From contig CAMNXA010000009.1 of the NCBI GenBank assembly GCA_946566685.1, positions 38,728 to 102,727 on the forward strand: a DNA stretch of 64,000 nucleotides, given 5' to 3'. Both the position numbers and the translations under genes were made by a program. Source of the stretch: an uncultured Lachnospiraceae bacterium. GTDB lineage: Bacteria > Bacillota > Clostridia > Lachnospirales > Lachnospiraceae. Positions 16,206-25,159 of this stretch are shown in pieces (the stretch's first letter is position 1; every line of letters starts with the position of its first letter). The notes under the pieces were generated by a model that was not told where the DNA came from, searched no databases, and saw only the letters and a list, made by a program, of their open reading frames with translations.

Positions 16206-16277
16206 AAAAAGAGAGAAAGATTGACATAAAATGCACAGCGACCGCCAAAACAGACGGCGGCTTATGGGAGGAACAGG

Positions 16278-19200
16278 ATGACTGAACAACGTGTATGGTT
16301 AAAATCAAGAAAAAAGAGTTATCTGCGTGTATTGGCGGGAATGCTCAGTTTGGGTGTGCTGCTCACAGCAAATCCCAACATTGTGGCAGCACTATCTGTC
16401 TTTGCGGCGGAAGAATCAGAAGGGGAAAGCAGACAGTATGTATCAGGTTTTGCCGTACTGCCGGAGGATATCAGGGAACAGTCGGTATCGCTTGGGGGGG
16501 GGGTGGACGAGTTGTCCCTGCCGGATACGCTGGAGGCGGTCGTTACCAGAAAGGGCAATGAGGATATACCCGAAGAGGATGACGACCAGGCAGATGATGC
16601 CCAAAAGGATGACGGCGGCTTAAACACCGGAGAGATAACGGATGAGGATAAAGCCGGTTTGGACAAAAATAACGGTGAAAATGGCGGGGATGGGAGCGAC
16701 AGTTCTGACGAAACTGACGGTGAAAACGGCAGAGGTGAGAACGACAATACGGACGAGGCCGGAAATCAAACCGGCGATGATGATAACGGCAGTATGGACG
16801 AGGCCGGGGATCAAAAGGGCAAAGATGATAACGATAGTACGGACGAAGCCAGAGACGAGAACGACAAAGATAAGAATCATAGCACCAATGAAAATGATGA
16901 TGAAAACAGCCAGGATGAAAATAATAACCCTGGCGAAATTGCAGTTGAGCAGAGTCAAGTTAAGGAAGCAGTTTCAGATGCCACAGGGTGGAATGAAATC
17001 AATGCCACAGACAGCATAAAAATAAAATCGGAAAAAACAGGACTCAGACAGGAAACCCATACCGTTACCATTCCGGAATATCAGGCGGAAAACATTGTGA
17101 CGGTAGAAGAGAAGGTTTACGCAAAAGATGACGAAGAGACGATTCTCATAGAAGGTGTCACCTGGCACAGCGAACCGGACTATGATGAAAATACGGTAGG
17201 AGTTTATCTTTTTACAGCGTCTCTGCCGGAAGAGTACGACCTGGCGGAGGGCGTCAGCCTGCCCAAAATCCGGGTGACGGTGGGAGAGAACATCCTGCTC
17301 TTTATAGAACGCGCCGAAGCCCTGCCGGCTCTGGAGGCTATGCTGGATGACGCTCCAGGCGAGGAGGAAGAAGGGTACGAAGCGTGGGAAGAGCGCTTTT
17401 TGGAAGCGGTCTCTGAGGCGGAGGCTTTAAGGAAAGAGTATGACGCTTTTACGGAGGCGGAACAGGCACAGATACCGGAAGAAATCTATACGAATCTTGT
17501 GGCATGGTGGGAGTATGCCCGGATGATGGAGGAGACGGATTTATATGCGGAGCCACCCGCATGGGGCGGAACCGGCTATGCGCCTGTCAGGGGGTGGGGA
17601 AATGAGTTGCATAATAAAAACGCAGTTTATGCGCTGGGAAACAATCTTACCCTTAAGGCAGGAGAGGGGGATAAAACGAAGGTATTTTATACCGGCTCTG
17701 CTACGCCTATTGATCTGGCCAATTTAGGGGAGATTAGTAGTAAGTCCGGTATCAACTATTCCTTTCAGGGAGACGGAGATGTAGACAGCGGTTTTGATTT
17801 GACAGATTCCGGTGTGGTTGCCACATGGTCGGGAGACTATTACGGCTATCAGGATGAAGAAACGGGAACTGGAGACTATGGAGAATTAGTAGATGTTTTT
17901 AAAAATATGGATGTAAAAATTCATATAGAAGGGGGAACACTGTTAGGATTATCTAATGTATCCCCACGAAAGAATAATCCTAACAGCGCTACTCTTTATA
18001 TGACAGGCGGAACGTGGCTTGGAGGCGATGGGGTAGACAATGCTATTAGGGCAAACGCAGCATATGTATCCGGCGGATGTATGAAGGGTCCCATCAAGAT
18101 TTGGTTTGGGCTTTATCTCTCCGGTTCCCCAATCATCGGTGAGGAAGGCGGAGGACTATGGATGAGCAGCGGGAGTAAGTTCTATCTGGACGGACCGCTC
18201 TCGTCCGGTGCAGAGATTTACATCAATCCGCAGGCGGATTTTGCCGATGGTTCGGTGGTCGCGGAGGGCTCCGGCTATACGATAACGGAGTCAGATTTGG
18301 CGTATCTTCATCTGACAGGAGATAACATAGGGAACAGAGAACTAAAACTCGTAAATAATCAGATTCTCCTGGTCGCCCATACCCATACCTTATCCTATGC
18401 CGCAAGCGGGGCGGTCATCACGGAGACATGTGCGGATAACTGCGGCCACTCCGCCACAGCCACCCTTTCTGTCAAGAGCGGTGAGGATCTGACCTACACC
18501 GGGAGCGCGCTCAAACCGGCCACCGTTACTTACAGTGACAACTGGGCGGGAACCGGTACGGATCGGCCGGACGATACAAAGATTCAGTATACCGATAACA
18601 CCAATGCCGGAACCGCCACGGCCAAACTGACCATCGGCGGCAGGACGGCGGCTGTCACCTTTGAAATTACGAAGGCGGATATGGCGGGCGTAACGGCGAG
18701 TGGTTACACAGGCACTTATGATGCGGCGGCCCATGGGATTACGGTGAATGCTCCCGCAGGAGCGACCGTGAAATACAGGGAAACGGCATCCGGGAACTAT
18801 ACGCTGACTGCCAATCCTGGCTATACCAATATCGGCACGTATACCGTGTATTATCAAATAACAAGAGAGAATTATAATACCGTGACGGGATCTGCACAGG
18901 TAAAGATTGATGCCCGTAACATAAGCGGTGCAACGGTCACCCTGGATGGCACGGCTTTGACCTACACAGGGTTAGAACAGACAAAGGGAATAAACAGTGT
19001 CACCATTACGGCGGGCGCAAAGACACTGACCCTGGCCGAAGGAACGGATTACGCCATAAGCGGCAACAAGGGGACAGCCGCCGGAACTTATACAATGACC
19101 CTTACGGGAAAGGGCAACTATACCGGCATCAGGACGGCAGCTTTTCAGATTGTACCCAAAACGCTGACAGACAGCATGGTAGTCGTACCTGCCGGGCCGC

Positions 19201-22200
19201 ACTATTATACCGGCAGTGTCATCACACCTGCTGTGACGGTCAAAGACGGTATTTATACTCTGACCAAAGACACAGATTATACAGTTACCTATCAAAATAA
19301 CACCAATGCGGGCACAGCCACAGTTACAGTGGAAGGAAAAGGCAATTACAAGGGCACAGCCGGTCAGGCGTTTACAATCCAATACAGACCGCTTCCCGCT
19401 GACAAGAGCCTGGCGGATTATGTTACGGTCAGTCCTGCGCCCGTGGAAGAGTGGTATAGTTCCGACATCACCCTTAGTCCCAAGGGAGGCAGCAGTGTGG
19501 GTGAGACGCCCGCGGGGATAGGGAATACTGCTGTTATCATTGCGGATGAAACAGGAACGGATGGCAGTACAAAGACCATTTATGTCAAAGACGAAAACGG
19601 AAATATCTATCAGACGGCATTTCCTTATAAGCTGGATAAAACGCCGCCGGTGATCGATCTTACCAACATGACGGTGACAGATGGCTCAAAAAACGTCTGG
19701 CACTGGATTATTGGCAAGAAGAGTATGATAATCCGAATACCAGAAAATGATATAACAGATACCGGCTCTGGGGTGGGGGAAGTGACTTATACGGCAGTTC
19801 CTGACAGCGGTGAACCGCAGACTCAGACGATTCAGTCGAAGAGCGGTTATTACGAGATTGCCCTGAACAGGGAGTTTACCGGTACGATTCGGCTGACGGC
19901 GAAGGACAGGGCCGGCAATACCACGCAGGTAAGTCTTACAGCGGACGGCGGTAAGGTCATCGCGGAAGATTATGCGCCTGTAGTGACCATCAGCCTGCCC
20001 GATACGCCGACACCAAATGAAAACGGCTGGTACAACGCGGCGATTCCTGTCACAGTGACCGTGACGGATGATAAAGATGACAAGAATACGGCCGTTCTGT
20101 CCGGCGGCCTTGCCCGGATCGTCTGGAAAGACGGAGAAAACGGCGCAGAGCAGACGGTGTCAGGATTGCCTGGTGCTTCTCCTGTGTATGAAAAAACGTT
20201 TATCATATCCGTAGATACCGATGGTACACACACCTATTATGTAAAAGCGGCGGATAATGCGGGTAATGAGAGCGGGTGGCAGACAGTTACGGTAAAATGC
20301 GATACCGGGCGGCCTGTTTTCAACCAGGGCCCTGCGGCTATAAATCACACGCAGGAGGGTGCGGATATCACCTTTATTCCCTCAGAGGGTGGTAAAGTGT
20401 ATTGGCTTGTGGATCCGGCGGCAGTTCCCAATGCACAGGAAGTAGCGGAGAAGGGCGCCCAAAATGGCAATGTAAAAGAAAATATCATAGGCGGTTCGTC
20501 CAATGCCTTTTCCTTAACAGGGCTTACATCCGGAGAAAACCATAAGGTCTATGTAGTATTGGAAGATGCCGCCGGGAATCTGTCTGATGTGAAGGAGGTC
20601 AGCTTCATCTCTCTGCAAAAGGCGCCTGAGGTGACGGCGGACGATATCGTCATAGACCCTGGGAACGAGACCGTGAAACTGCCTGACCGTATCGGGGAAG
20701 TAGAGGTTTACACAGATTCCGCGGATCCGGCAGGAAGCGGGATACGGCCTGATGCGGACGGCTGTCTGCCCGTGGAGCCGGGAACCACCATTTATATCCG
20801 CTATCCGGAAAAGACGCAGGACGGCGAGACCACGCCTGCCAGTGACAGCGTGACCATCAATATTCCTGCCAGACCTGCTGTGCCTTCGCCCAAACAGGTG
20901 ACTGTGACAGACACTACGATTACGGTTGCCAATCCGGTCAGGGGAGAGGAATATATCCTTGTGCCTAAGGGCAGCGTTCCAGCGGGACAGGAGCCTGACT
21001 GGAGCGGCGCAGTGGATACGGGCACATTTACTGGTCTGAATCCGAATCAGGAGTATGAACTCTGGGTACGCAAAAAGGCAACGGAGAAGGATTTTGCATC
21101 AGACCCTGTCAGGACAGAGCTCTGCACAAAGATTACGGTCAGGCCCCCTGTAGTGGAGGGAGAAGGCGCAGGAAAGCCGGGTAATACGGCCAAACCGCCG
21201 GTCTCTGCGACCGATGAAGATACGGTGCCCTTTACGGGAACCTACGGGGAAGAATATACTCCCATCATCAAGGTGGACGGCCAGGAATATCTGCCTGAAA
21301 TGACATGGAGCGGCACAAAAGGAGAGTGGGAGTACACCCATGAAATACCGGATGGTGCCTCTGAGGTGGAAGTCACGGTGGAATTTCGCAAACGGACTCT
21401 GAGCGAGATCACGGTGACGCCGGATGTCCTGAAGCTATATGCCGACCACGAAGCCAATCGTAATGCGGCAGCGGCCGGGAACCTGGCACCGCTCACAGAT
21501 TGGCTGCGGGAACAATGCAGGCTCAAAGCGGCTTATGACAATGGTACGAAAGAGACAGTGCAGGAAGTGTCCTATGCCACCACAGGACAGCTTACACCAA
21601 AGGGCGGCATTTACGACTATTCTGTCTCGGCGGAAGGAAAGACAACAAATGTTACCCTGACAGTGGAGCCTGTCAACGCGGCAGTCACAGTGCCGTCCAA
21701 GGTCATGCAGAGGCAGAAGGACGGCGGCTATACACAGGCGGAAGTGACGACATGGCTTCCCGCACAGGCTGCGGTCACCTACACGAGAACAGGCTATGCG
21801 GCCAGAAAGGAAAACAGAGCGGTCACCTGGAATACAGCCGCCATAGGCGCAGATTTTGGCGGAACGCTGGGGGAGCAGACCATAAGCGGGACCGTGGATT
21901 TGCCAGTGTGGGCGACAGGACAGGCACAGACCCATATCAGCATTGAATTTGTAGATAAAGTGGTGTTGACGGATGCCCAGATGACACTTGCCGTCTCCGG
22001 CTGGACATACGGCGCGCAGGAAAAACCTGCTCCCCGCGGAAGTGTCAGTGTGACAGATACCAATCCGGTCATCACATATCTTTACAGCGCTGACGCTGGG
22101 GTTACATGGCAGACGGCGGATCAACTTCCCAGATCCGGAAGCGGACATATCATTCCCGGGGAATATCAGGTTAACATGCGCTATACAAGCGACAGTTACA

Positions 22201-23714
22201 CCGGGACGAAGACCACATCCTTTACCGTGGGGAAACGGCCGCTTACAGTCTTGAAAGGGACACTTGAGGCGGAGAATAAGAATTATGACGGCACATTGAC
22301 AGCTACTCTGAAAGCAGGAGGCACACCTGTGCTCTCCGGTGTAATTACAGGGGATATGGTCTCCGTTGGCGGCAGCCTGCGGGCGGTGTTTGCCGAGGCG
22401 GGACCCAAAAAGAATATTGCGGTAACGGTGACAGGATTCACACTGGAAGGCAGAGATGCCGATTATTATAATTTGGGAAATACCTCTCTGGCCTTACAGG
22501 CCACCATCAACCATGCGGATGGGACGCCGCCTGCTGACAGCCAGAAGCCGGGAAGCAGCGGAAATAAAGATAAGGATAAAGAACATAACGGCAACGGTGA
22601 CGATGGCGAAAATAGTGACATCGAAGGTGATAATGGGAATGATGATAATAGCGGCAGCGTCAATAGTGGAAATGGGAACAGCAAAGTCCCAGGAAGCTTA
22701 TTCGGAACTCCTGCCCCTGAAAAAACACAGCCGCCGGCAGAGGCAGTGAACCATCCGGGCCAGACAGACACCTCAGCGCGCAGAACTGGGGAATCGTCAA
22801 CCCAGGAGCAGACATCACAGGAATCAGCAGAAAAGCAGGGAAACCGGGAAGTGAAGATAGATTCTGCGGCAGAAAGGCAAGCCGGAAAAGAGACAGACGG
22901 GACAGATAATGCCGGACAGCCGGAAAGTGAAACGGTAAAACGTGTGATGGCAACGGTAGATGAGGGCAGGATTGTTGTATCCGGAGAGACCCTTTCCGCG
23001 GGTAATGTGCCAGGGATGGAGCACACAGGTACAGCGATAAAACTGGGAGAGGGAACGGTTTTGGTCACGGTAGTCTGTGCACAACAGGAATGTACGGCAG
23101 GCGTGGCAGATACCGCGGCGGTTGCAAATGCAGTCCTGACACCCGAACAGCAGGAACTTGTGAACGGCGGAGAGACCATAGAGGTCAGGATAGATGTGAC
23201 GGATATTTCCAAACAGGTGCCGGCACAGGATCAGAAGGTGATAGCGAGCGGCATTGAGGCATATGAAAAAGAAGTGCCGGGGCTTGTGCTTGGCATGTAT
23301 GTTGACATCTCCATGTTTATTAAGATTGGAGAGGAAGACTGGAACCCTATTACCGAGGCAGATGAACCGATAGAAGTGGTGATCGGTATTCCCGAAAGAC
23401 TGCTGCAAAGTGATGGCAGGGAATTTTACATCATCCGCGCCCATGAAGGGGAATATACCTTTATGAGTGACATGGATGATACACCGGATACCATCACGAT
23501 CAGTACGGATAGGTTCTCAAGCTATGCCATCGCGTATACGGAAATAGATACAACAAGAGCAGGCGGCAGGCCCAAATGCGGACTCTGCCATATCTGCCCC
23601 ACATTCCTTGGAATCTGCTGCTTTATATGGCTGGTTTTGATAGCGGTAGGGATTGCAGTGATTGTGATTTGGTGGCGCAGGATTAAGAAAGAGCCGCGGG
23701 ATGCAGAAAAATAA
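16278..23714 (+). CDS. Giant cell-surface protein (2478 residues), phase-variable candidate
   Basis: Signal peptide 1-43 (VFA-AEES). A G10 tract encodes G73-G75. Residues about 95-220 are a D/N/E-rich low-complexity linker. Then comes a domain shared with the protein at 25160 (about 245-330, VTIPEYQAENIV..TWHSEPDYDENTVG), a helical stretch (345-420), and a G/S-rich beta region (430-690). Tandem MBG/YDG-like domains follow (about 715-1040, for example YTGTYDAAAHGITV), then Ig-like and Fn3-like domains to about 1650, further MBG-like units near 2100, and a second low-complexity linker. It ends in a Cys-rich segment (CGLCHICPTFLGICCF), one membrane helix and WWRRIKKEP. No LPxTG is seen, so it is membrane-anchored. 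Probably adhesive; ligand unknown. Slippage in G10 would stop translation at 16559-16561 or 16621-16623. Confidence 0.88.
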   Translation: MTEQRVWLKSRKKSYLRVLAGMLSLGVLLTANPNIVAALSVFAAEESEGESRQYVSGFAVLPEDIREQSVSLGGGVDELSLPDTLEAVVTRKGNEDIPEEDDDQADDAQKDDGGLNTGEITDEDKAGLDKNNGENGGDGSDSSDETDGENGRGENDNTDEAGNQTGDDDNGSMDEAGDQKGKDDNDSTDEARDENDKDKNHSTNENDDENSQDENNNPGEIAVEQSQVKEAVSDATGWNEINATDSIKIKSEKTGLRQETHTVTIPEYQAENIVTVEEKVYAKDDEETILIEGVTWHSEPDYDENTVGVYLFTASLPEEYDLAEGVSLPKIRVTVGENILLFIERAEALPALEAMLDDAPGEEEEGYEAWEERFLEAVSEAEALRKEYDAFTEAEQAQIPEEIYTNLVAWWEYARMMEETDLYAEPPAWGGTGYAPVRGWGNELHNKNAVYALGNNLTLKAGEGDKTKVFYTGSATPIDLANLGEISSKSGINYSFQGDGDVDSGFDLTDSGVVATWSGDYYGYQDEETGTGDYGELVDVFKNMDVKIHIEGGTLLGLSNVSPRKNNPNSATLYMTGGTWLGGDGVDNAIRANAAYVSGGCMKGPIKIWFGLYLSGSPIIGEEGGGLWMSSGSKFYLDGPLSSGAEIYINPQADFADGSVVAEGSGYTITESDLAYLHLTGDNIGNRELKLVNNQILLVAHTHTLSYAASGAVITETCADNCGHSATATLSVKSGEDLTYTGSALKPATVTYSDNWAGTGTDRPDDTKIQYTDNTNAGTATAKLTIGGRTAAVTFEITKADMAGVTASGYTGTYDAAAHGITVNAPAGATVKYRETASGNYTLTANPGYTNIGTYTVYYQITRENYNTVTGSAQVKIDARNISGATVTLDGTALTYTGLEQTKGINSVTITAGAKTLTLAEGTDYAISGNKGTAAGTYTMTLTGKGNYTGIRTAAFQIVPKTLTDSMVVVPAGPHYYTGSVITPAVTVKDGIYTLTKDTDYTVTYQNNTNAGTATVTVEGKGNYKGTAGQAFTIQYRPLPADKSLADYVTVSPAPVEEWYSSDITLSPKGGSSVGETPAGIGNTAVIIADETGTDGSTKTIYVKDENGNIYQTAFPYKLDKTPPVIDLTNMTVTDGSKNVWHWIIGKKSMIIRIPENDITDTGSGVGEVTYTAVPDSGEPQTQTIQSKSGYYEIALNREFTGTIRLTAKDRAGNTTQVSLTADGGKVIAEDYAPVVTISLPDTPTPNENGWYNAAIPVTVTVTDDKDDKNTAVLSGGLARIVWKDGENGAEQTVSGLPGASPVYEKTFIISVDTDGTHTYYVKAADNAGNESGWQTVTVKCDTGRPVFNQGPAAINHTQEGADITFIPSEGGKVYWLVDPAAVPNAQEVAEKGAQNGNVKENIIGGSSNAFSLTGLTSGENHKVYVVLEDAAGNLSDVKEVSFISLQKAPEVTADDIVIDPGNETVKLPDRIGEVEVYTDSADPAGSGIRPDADGCLPVEPGTTIYIRYPEKTQDGETTPASDSVTINIPARPAVPSPKQVTVTDTTITVANPVRGEEYILVPKGSVPAGQEPDWSGAVDTGTFTGLNPNQEYELWVRKKATEKDFASDPVRTELCTKITVRPPVVEGEGAGKPGNTAKPPVSATDEDTVPFTGTYGEEYTPIIKVDGQEYLPEMTWSGTKGEWEYTHEIPDGASEVEVTVEFRKRTLSEITVTPDVLKLYADHEANRNAAAAGNLAPLTDWLREQCRLKAAYDNGTKETVQEVSYATTGQLTPKGGIYDYSVSAEGKTTNVTLTVEPVNAAVTVPSKVMQRQKDGGYTQAEVTTWLPAQAAVTYTRTGYAARKENRAVTWNTAAIGADFGGTLGEQTISGTVDLPVWATGQAQTHISIEFVDKVVLTDAQMTLAVSGWTYGAQEKPAPRGSVSVTDTNPVITYLYSADAGVTWQTADQLPRSGSGHIIPGEYQVNMRYTSDSYTGTKTTSFTVGKRPLTVLKGTLEAENKNYDGTLTATLKAGGTPVLSGVITGDMVSVGGSLRAVFAEAGPKKNIAVTVTGFTLEGRDADYYNLGNTSLALQATINHADGTPPADSQKPGSSGNKDKDKEHNGNGDDGENSDIEGDNGNDDNSGSVNSGNGNSKVPGSLFGTPAPEKTQPPAEAVNHPGQTDTSARRTGESSTQEQTSQESAEKQGNREVKIDSAAERQAGKETDGTDNAGQPESETVKRVMATVDEGRIVVSGETLSAGNVPGMEHTGTAIKLGEGTVLVTVVCAQQECTAGVADTAAVANAVLTPEQQELVNGGETIEVRIDVTDISKQVPAQDQKVIASGIEAYEKEVPGLVLGMYVDISMFIKIGEEDWNPITEADEPIEVVIGIPERLLQSDGREFYIIRAHEGEYTFMSDMDDTPDTITISTDRFSSYAIAYTEIDTTRAGGRPKCGLCHICPTFLGICCFIWLVLIAVGIAVIVIWWRRIKKEPRDAEK
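16494..16503 (+). repeat. G10 homopolymer inside surface protein 1
   Basis: Ten consecutive G encode three glycines after Ser-Leu (residues 73-75). Length is in the range that slips during replication. Both alternative frames reach a stop within about 60-120 bases. Confidence 0.9.
16560..16940 (+). repeat. Low-complexity acidic repeat region
   Basis: Encodes loosely repeated units around ENDNTDEAG/DQ.GDDDN and related forms in the N-terminal part of surface protein 1. Probably an extended spacer; prone to length change. Confidence 0.65.
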
Positions 23715-23754
23715 TTGATATTGTTATATTTAGAAGAGAAGCCAGTGTTTTGAA

Positions 23755-24693
23755 TTAATTGGTTTCTGATAAATATTCCCGGCATAGTTGTTTTCTATAG
23801 TCACGGTCATTGAGGACGCGGGTGACTTCCTCGGTTTTTCCGGCTTCTGTCAGGGATTGGAGCAGTTTGGCAAGATTGTCGCTGCCTGTTTCGATCCCTT
23901 CTTCGCGACCTTCCCGGTAACCAATCTCGCGCCATTCCTTCCGTTCGCTTCTCATATGTTTCTCTTCGTCATATTCAAAAATACTCACCGCTATCGCCTC
24001 CGCACGATTCTTTGCTAAAAAGTCTGAAAGGATCCCGTTTCTGATACAGTCATCTACCGCCTTTTCAACGGCTTCCGATAAGGGCAGTTCTTCTGCATAA
24101 GTCCTGACTAATGCTACATACTGCGCGTACTCCTTTAACAGGTGGCATGCTTCCAACAGTTCCTGATTATGTCCAAGGTTGATGTTATATACGATTACAG
24201 ACAGTTCCAGAGAAGGGTTATCCTGCTTCTTCTCAAAAGCGTCCGACAGATACAATATCTGCTGTTCCGGATGAATATCTGTTCCGTTAAAGAATACGAT
24301 AAACCGCGGTGCAGGAATTCTGATGAGGGACTTACTGTAGAGATTTTCATTCTGAATCCTATTCTGCAACACTCTGGTCACATAGAGCAAATCCCGCAAT
24401 GGCATGTTAGGATTGCATGTGGACTGGTGTTCATAGAGCATCAGTTCAAAATCAAATACAAAGGAAATGTCATTCTTATAATTCATATAGACTGCATTTT
24501 CCAGTGTGGTAATCTCTAGTTTGTCTGTCTCTTCGTAAACAGTGCCGTTCAGTGCATTGTACAGACTCAGCAGATTGTCTTTTTCCCGGAAGAGCATCCT
24601 AAATACGGTATCCTTATAGTTGCGCTGTACCTTAGTTTGGTTTTGGGTTGATTCGTTAATTTTGTTTGTTGCATTTACTTTTGTCTCGTTCAT
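23755..24693 (-). CDS. Rpn family PD-(D/E)XK nuclease / putative transposase, copy 2
   Basis: 312 residues from the ATG at 24693 (AAGGAGG upstream; the longer frame to 24732 lacks a site). It is a close paralogue of the gene at 14753: same nuclease core with FDFELMLYEHQST and the same C-terminal EVTRVLNDRDYR. The tail has only one REEGIETG unit where copy 1 has three, a repeat contraction of about 16 residues, and a different final sequence (CREYLSETN). It converges on surface protein 1 (40 bases between stops) and diverges from surface protein 2. Function as for copy 1: a recombination-promoting nuclease by family, with no transposon ends visible. Confidence 0.87.
   Translation of the reverse strand: MNETKVNATNKINESTQNQTKVQRNYKDTVFRMLFREKDNLLSLYNALNGTVYEETDKLEITTLENAVYMNYKNDISFVFDFELMLYEHQSTCNPNMPLRDLLYVTRVLQNRIQNENLYSKSLIRIPAPRFIVFFNGTDIHPEQQILYLSDAFEKKQDNPSLELSVIVYNINLGHNQELLEACHLLKEYAQYVALVRTYAEELPLSEAVEKAVDDCIRNGILSDFLAKNRAEAIAVSIFEYDEEKHMRSERKEWREIGYREGREEGIETGSDNLAKLLQSLTEAGKTEEVTRVLNDRDYRKQLCREYLSETN
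24395..24612. repeat. 218-bp segment identical to the first Rpn gene (15438-15655)
   Basis: Partner of the identical block in copy 1; encodes part of the nuclease core. Confidence 0.85.
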
Positions 24694-25159
24694 TTGTGTC
24701 CTCCTTAATGATACCCGGCAGTCATTCCACATAGATTGAATGCCGGTACAGGAGAACCGTTCCAGACCCTCCTGCTTCTACAATGGTTAATTGGATGCAA
24801 AGCATGGATTTTCTGAAACTTAGAATAAAAATAGAGAATATTGATTTGTTAAGTAGAAAATATGCTTTTACATACTATAGCATATTTTGATCGGAATTGT
24901 AAATATATTTTGTACAGTTTTAAATGAAATTATTAAAGCTTAGATGTTACGTTTTACTATATTAAAAAAGGCAGGGTACTTATATACTGAGTCATTATAC
25001 TGTAAGTTATGTAAACTAATATTTGCAAAGCATACCACTAAAAATGCAATCCATGCCGATGAGGTAGCAAGAATAGTTTTTTCGTGCCTATAATATCATA
25101 ACCGCTGATTCATGGCCTAAATTAGCGGATTAGGATAATAAACGGCTTACAGGAGGTAC
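24694..25159. other. 466-bp divergent intergenic region between Rpn copy 2 and surface protein 2
   Basis: No supported gene. Its left part aligns with 15728-15960. The right part keeps the ATGCAAAG.ATACC / AAAAATGCAATC pair (about 25020-25060) but lacks the other tandem repeats of copy 1. ACAGGAGG lies just before the ATG at 25160. Confidence 0.7.
24857..24888. promoter_or_regulatory. Conserved palindrome in the divergent region, copy 2
   Basis: AAAATATGCT (24857-24866) / AGCATATTTT (24879-24888); same arms and spacer length as at 15901-15932. Confidence 0.55.

Larger units (their letters stand above)
15728..16277. other. 550-bp divergent intergenic region between Rpn copy 1 and surface protein 1
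   Basis: No supported gene. The left half is strongly similar to 24694-24930 in the second module, including a perfect 10-bp stem AAAATATGCT (15901-15910) / AGCATATTTT (15923-15932). The right half holds three sets of short tandem repeats (16073-16205), a TTGACA at about 16220 and a CCGCC..GGCGG hairpin before the GGGAGGAAC ribosome site of the surface gene. Confidence 0.7.

Noticed and set aside
19970..23444. Several long minus-strand ORFs opposite the giant surface-protein gene
   Set aside because: They are antisense shadows of a repetitive, high-GC coding region with low-complexity translations and no family motif.
14753..24693. Composite transposon made of two Rpn transposases flanking surface protein 1
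   Set aside because: The Rpn genes are in direct orientation, but no terminal inverted repeats or target duplications were seen; a tandem module duplication explains the similarity better.
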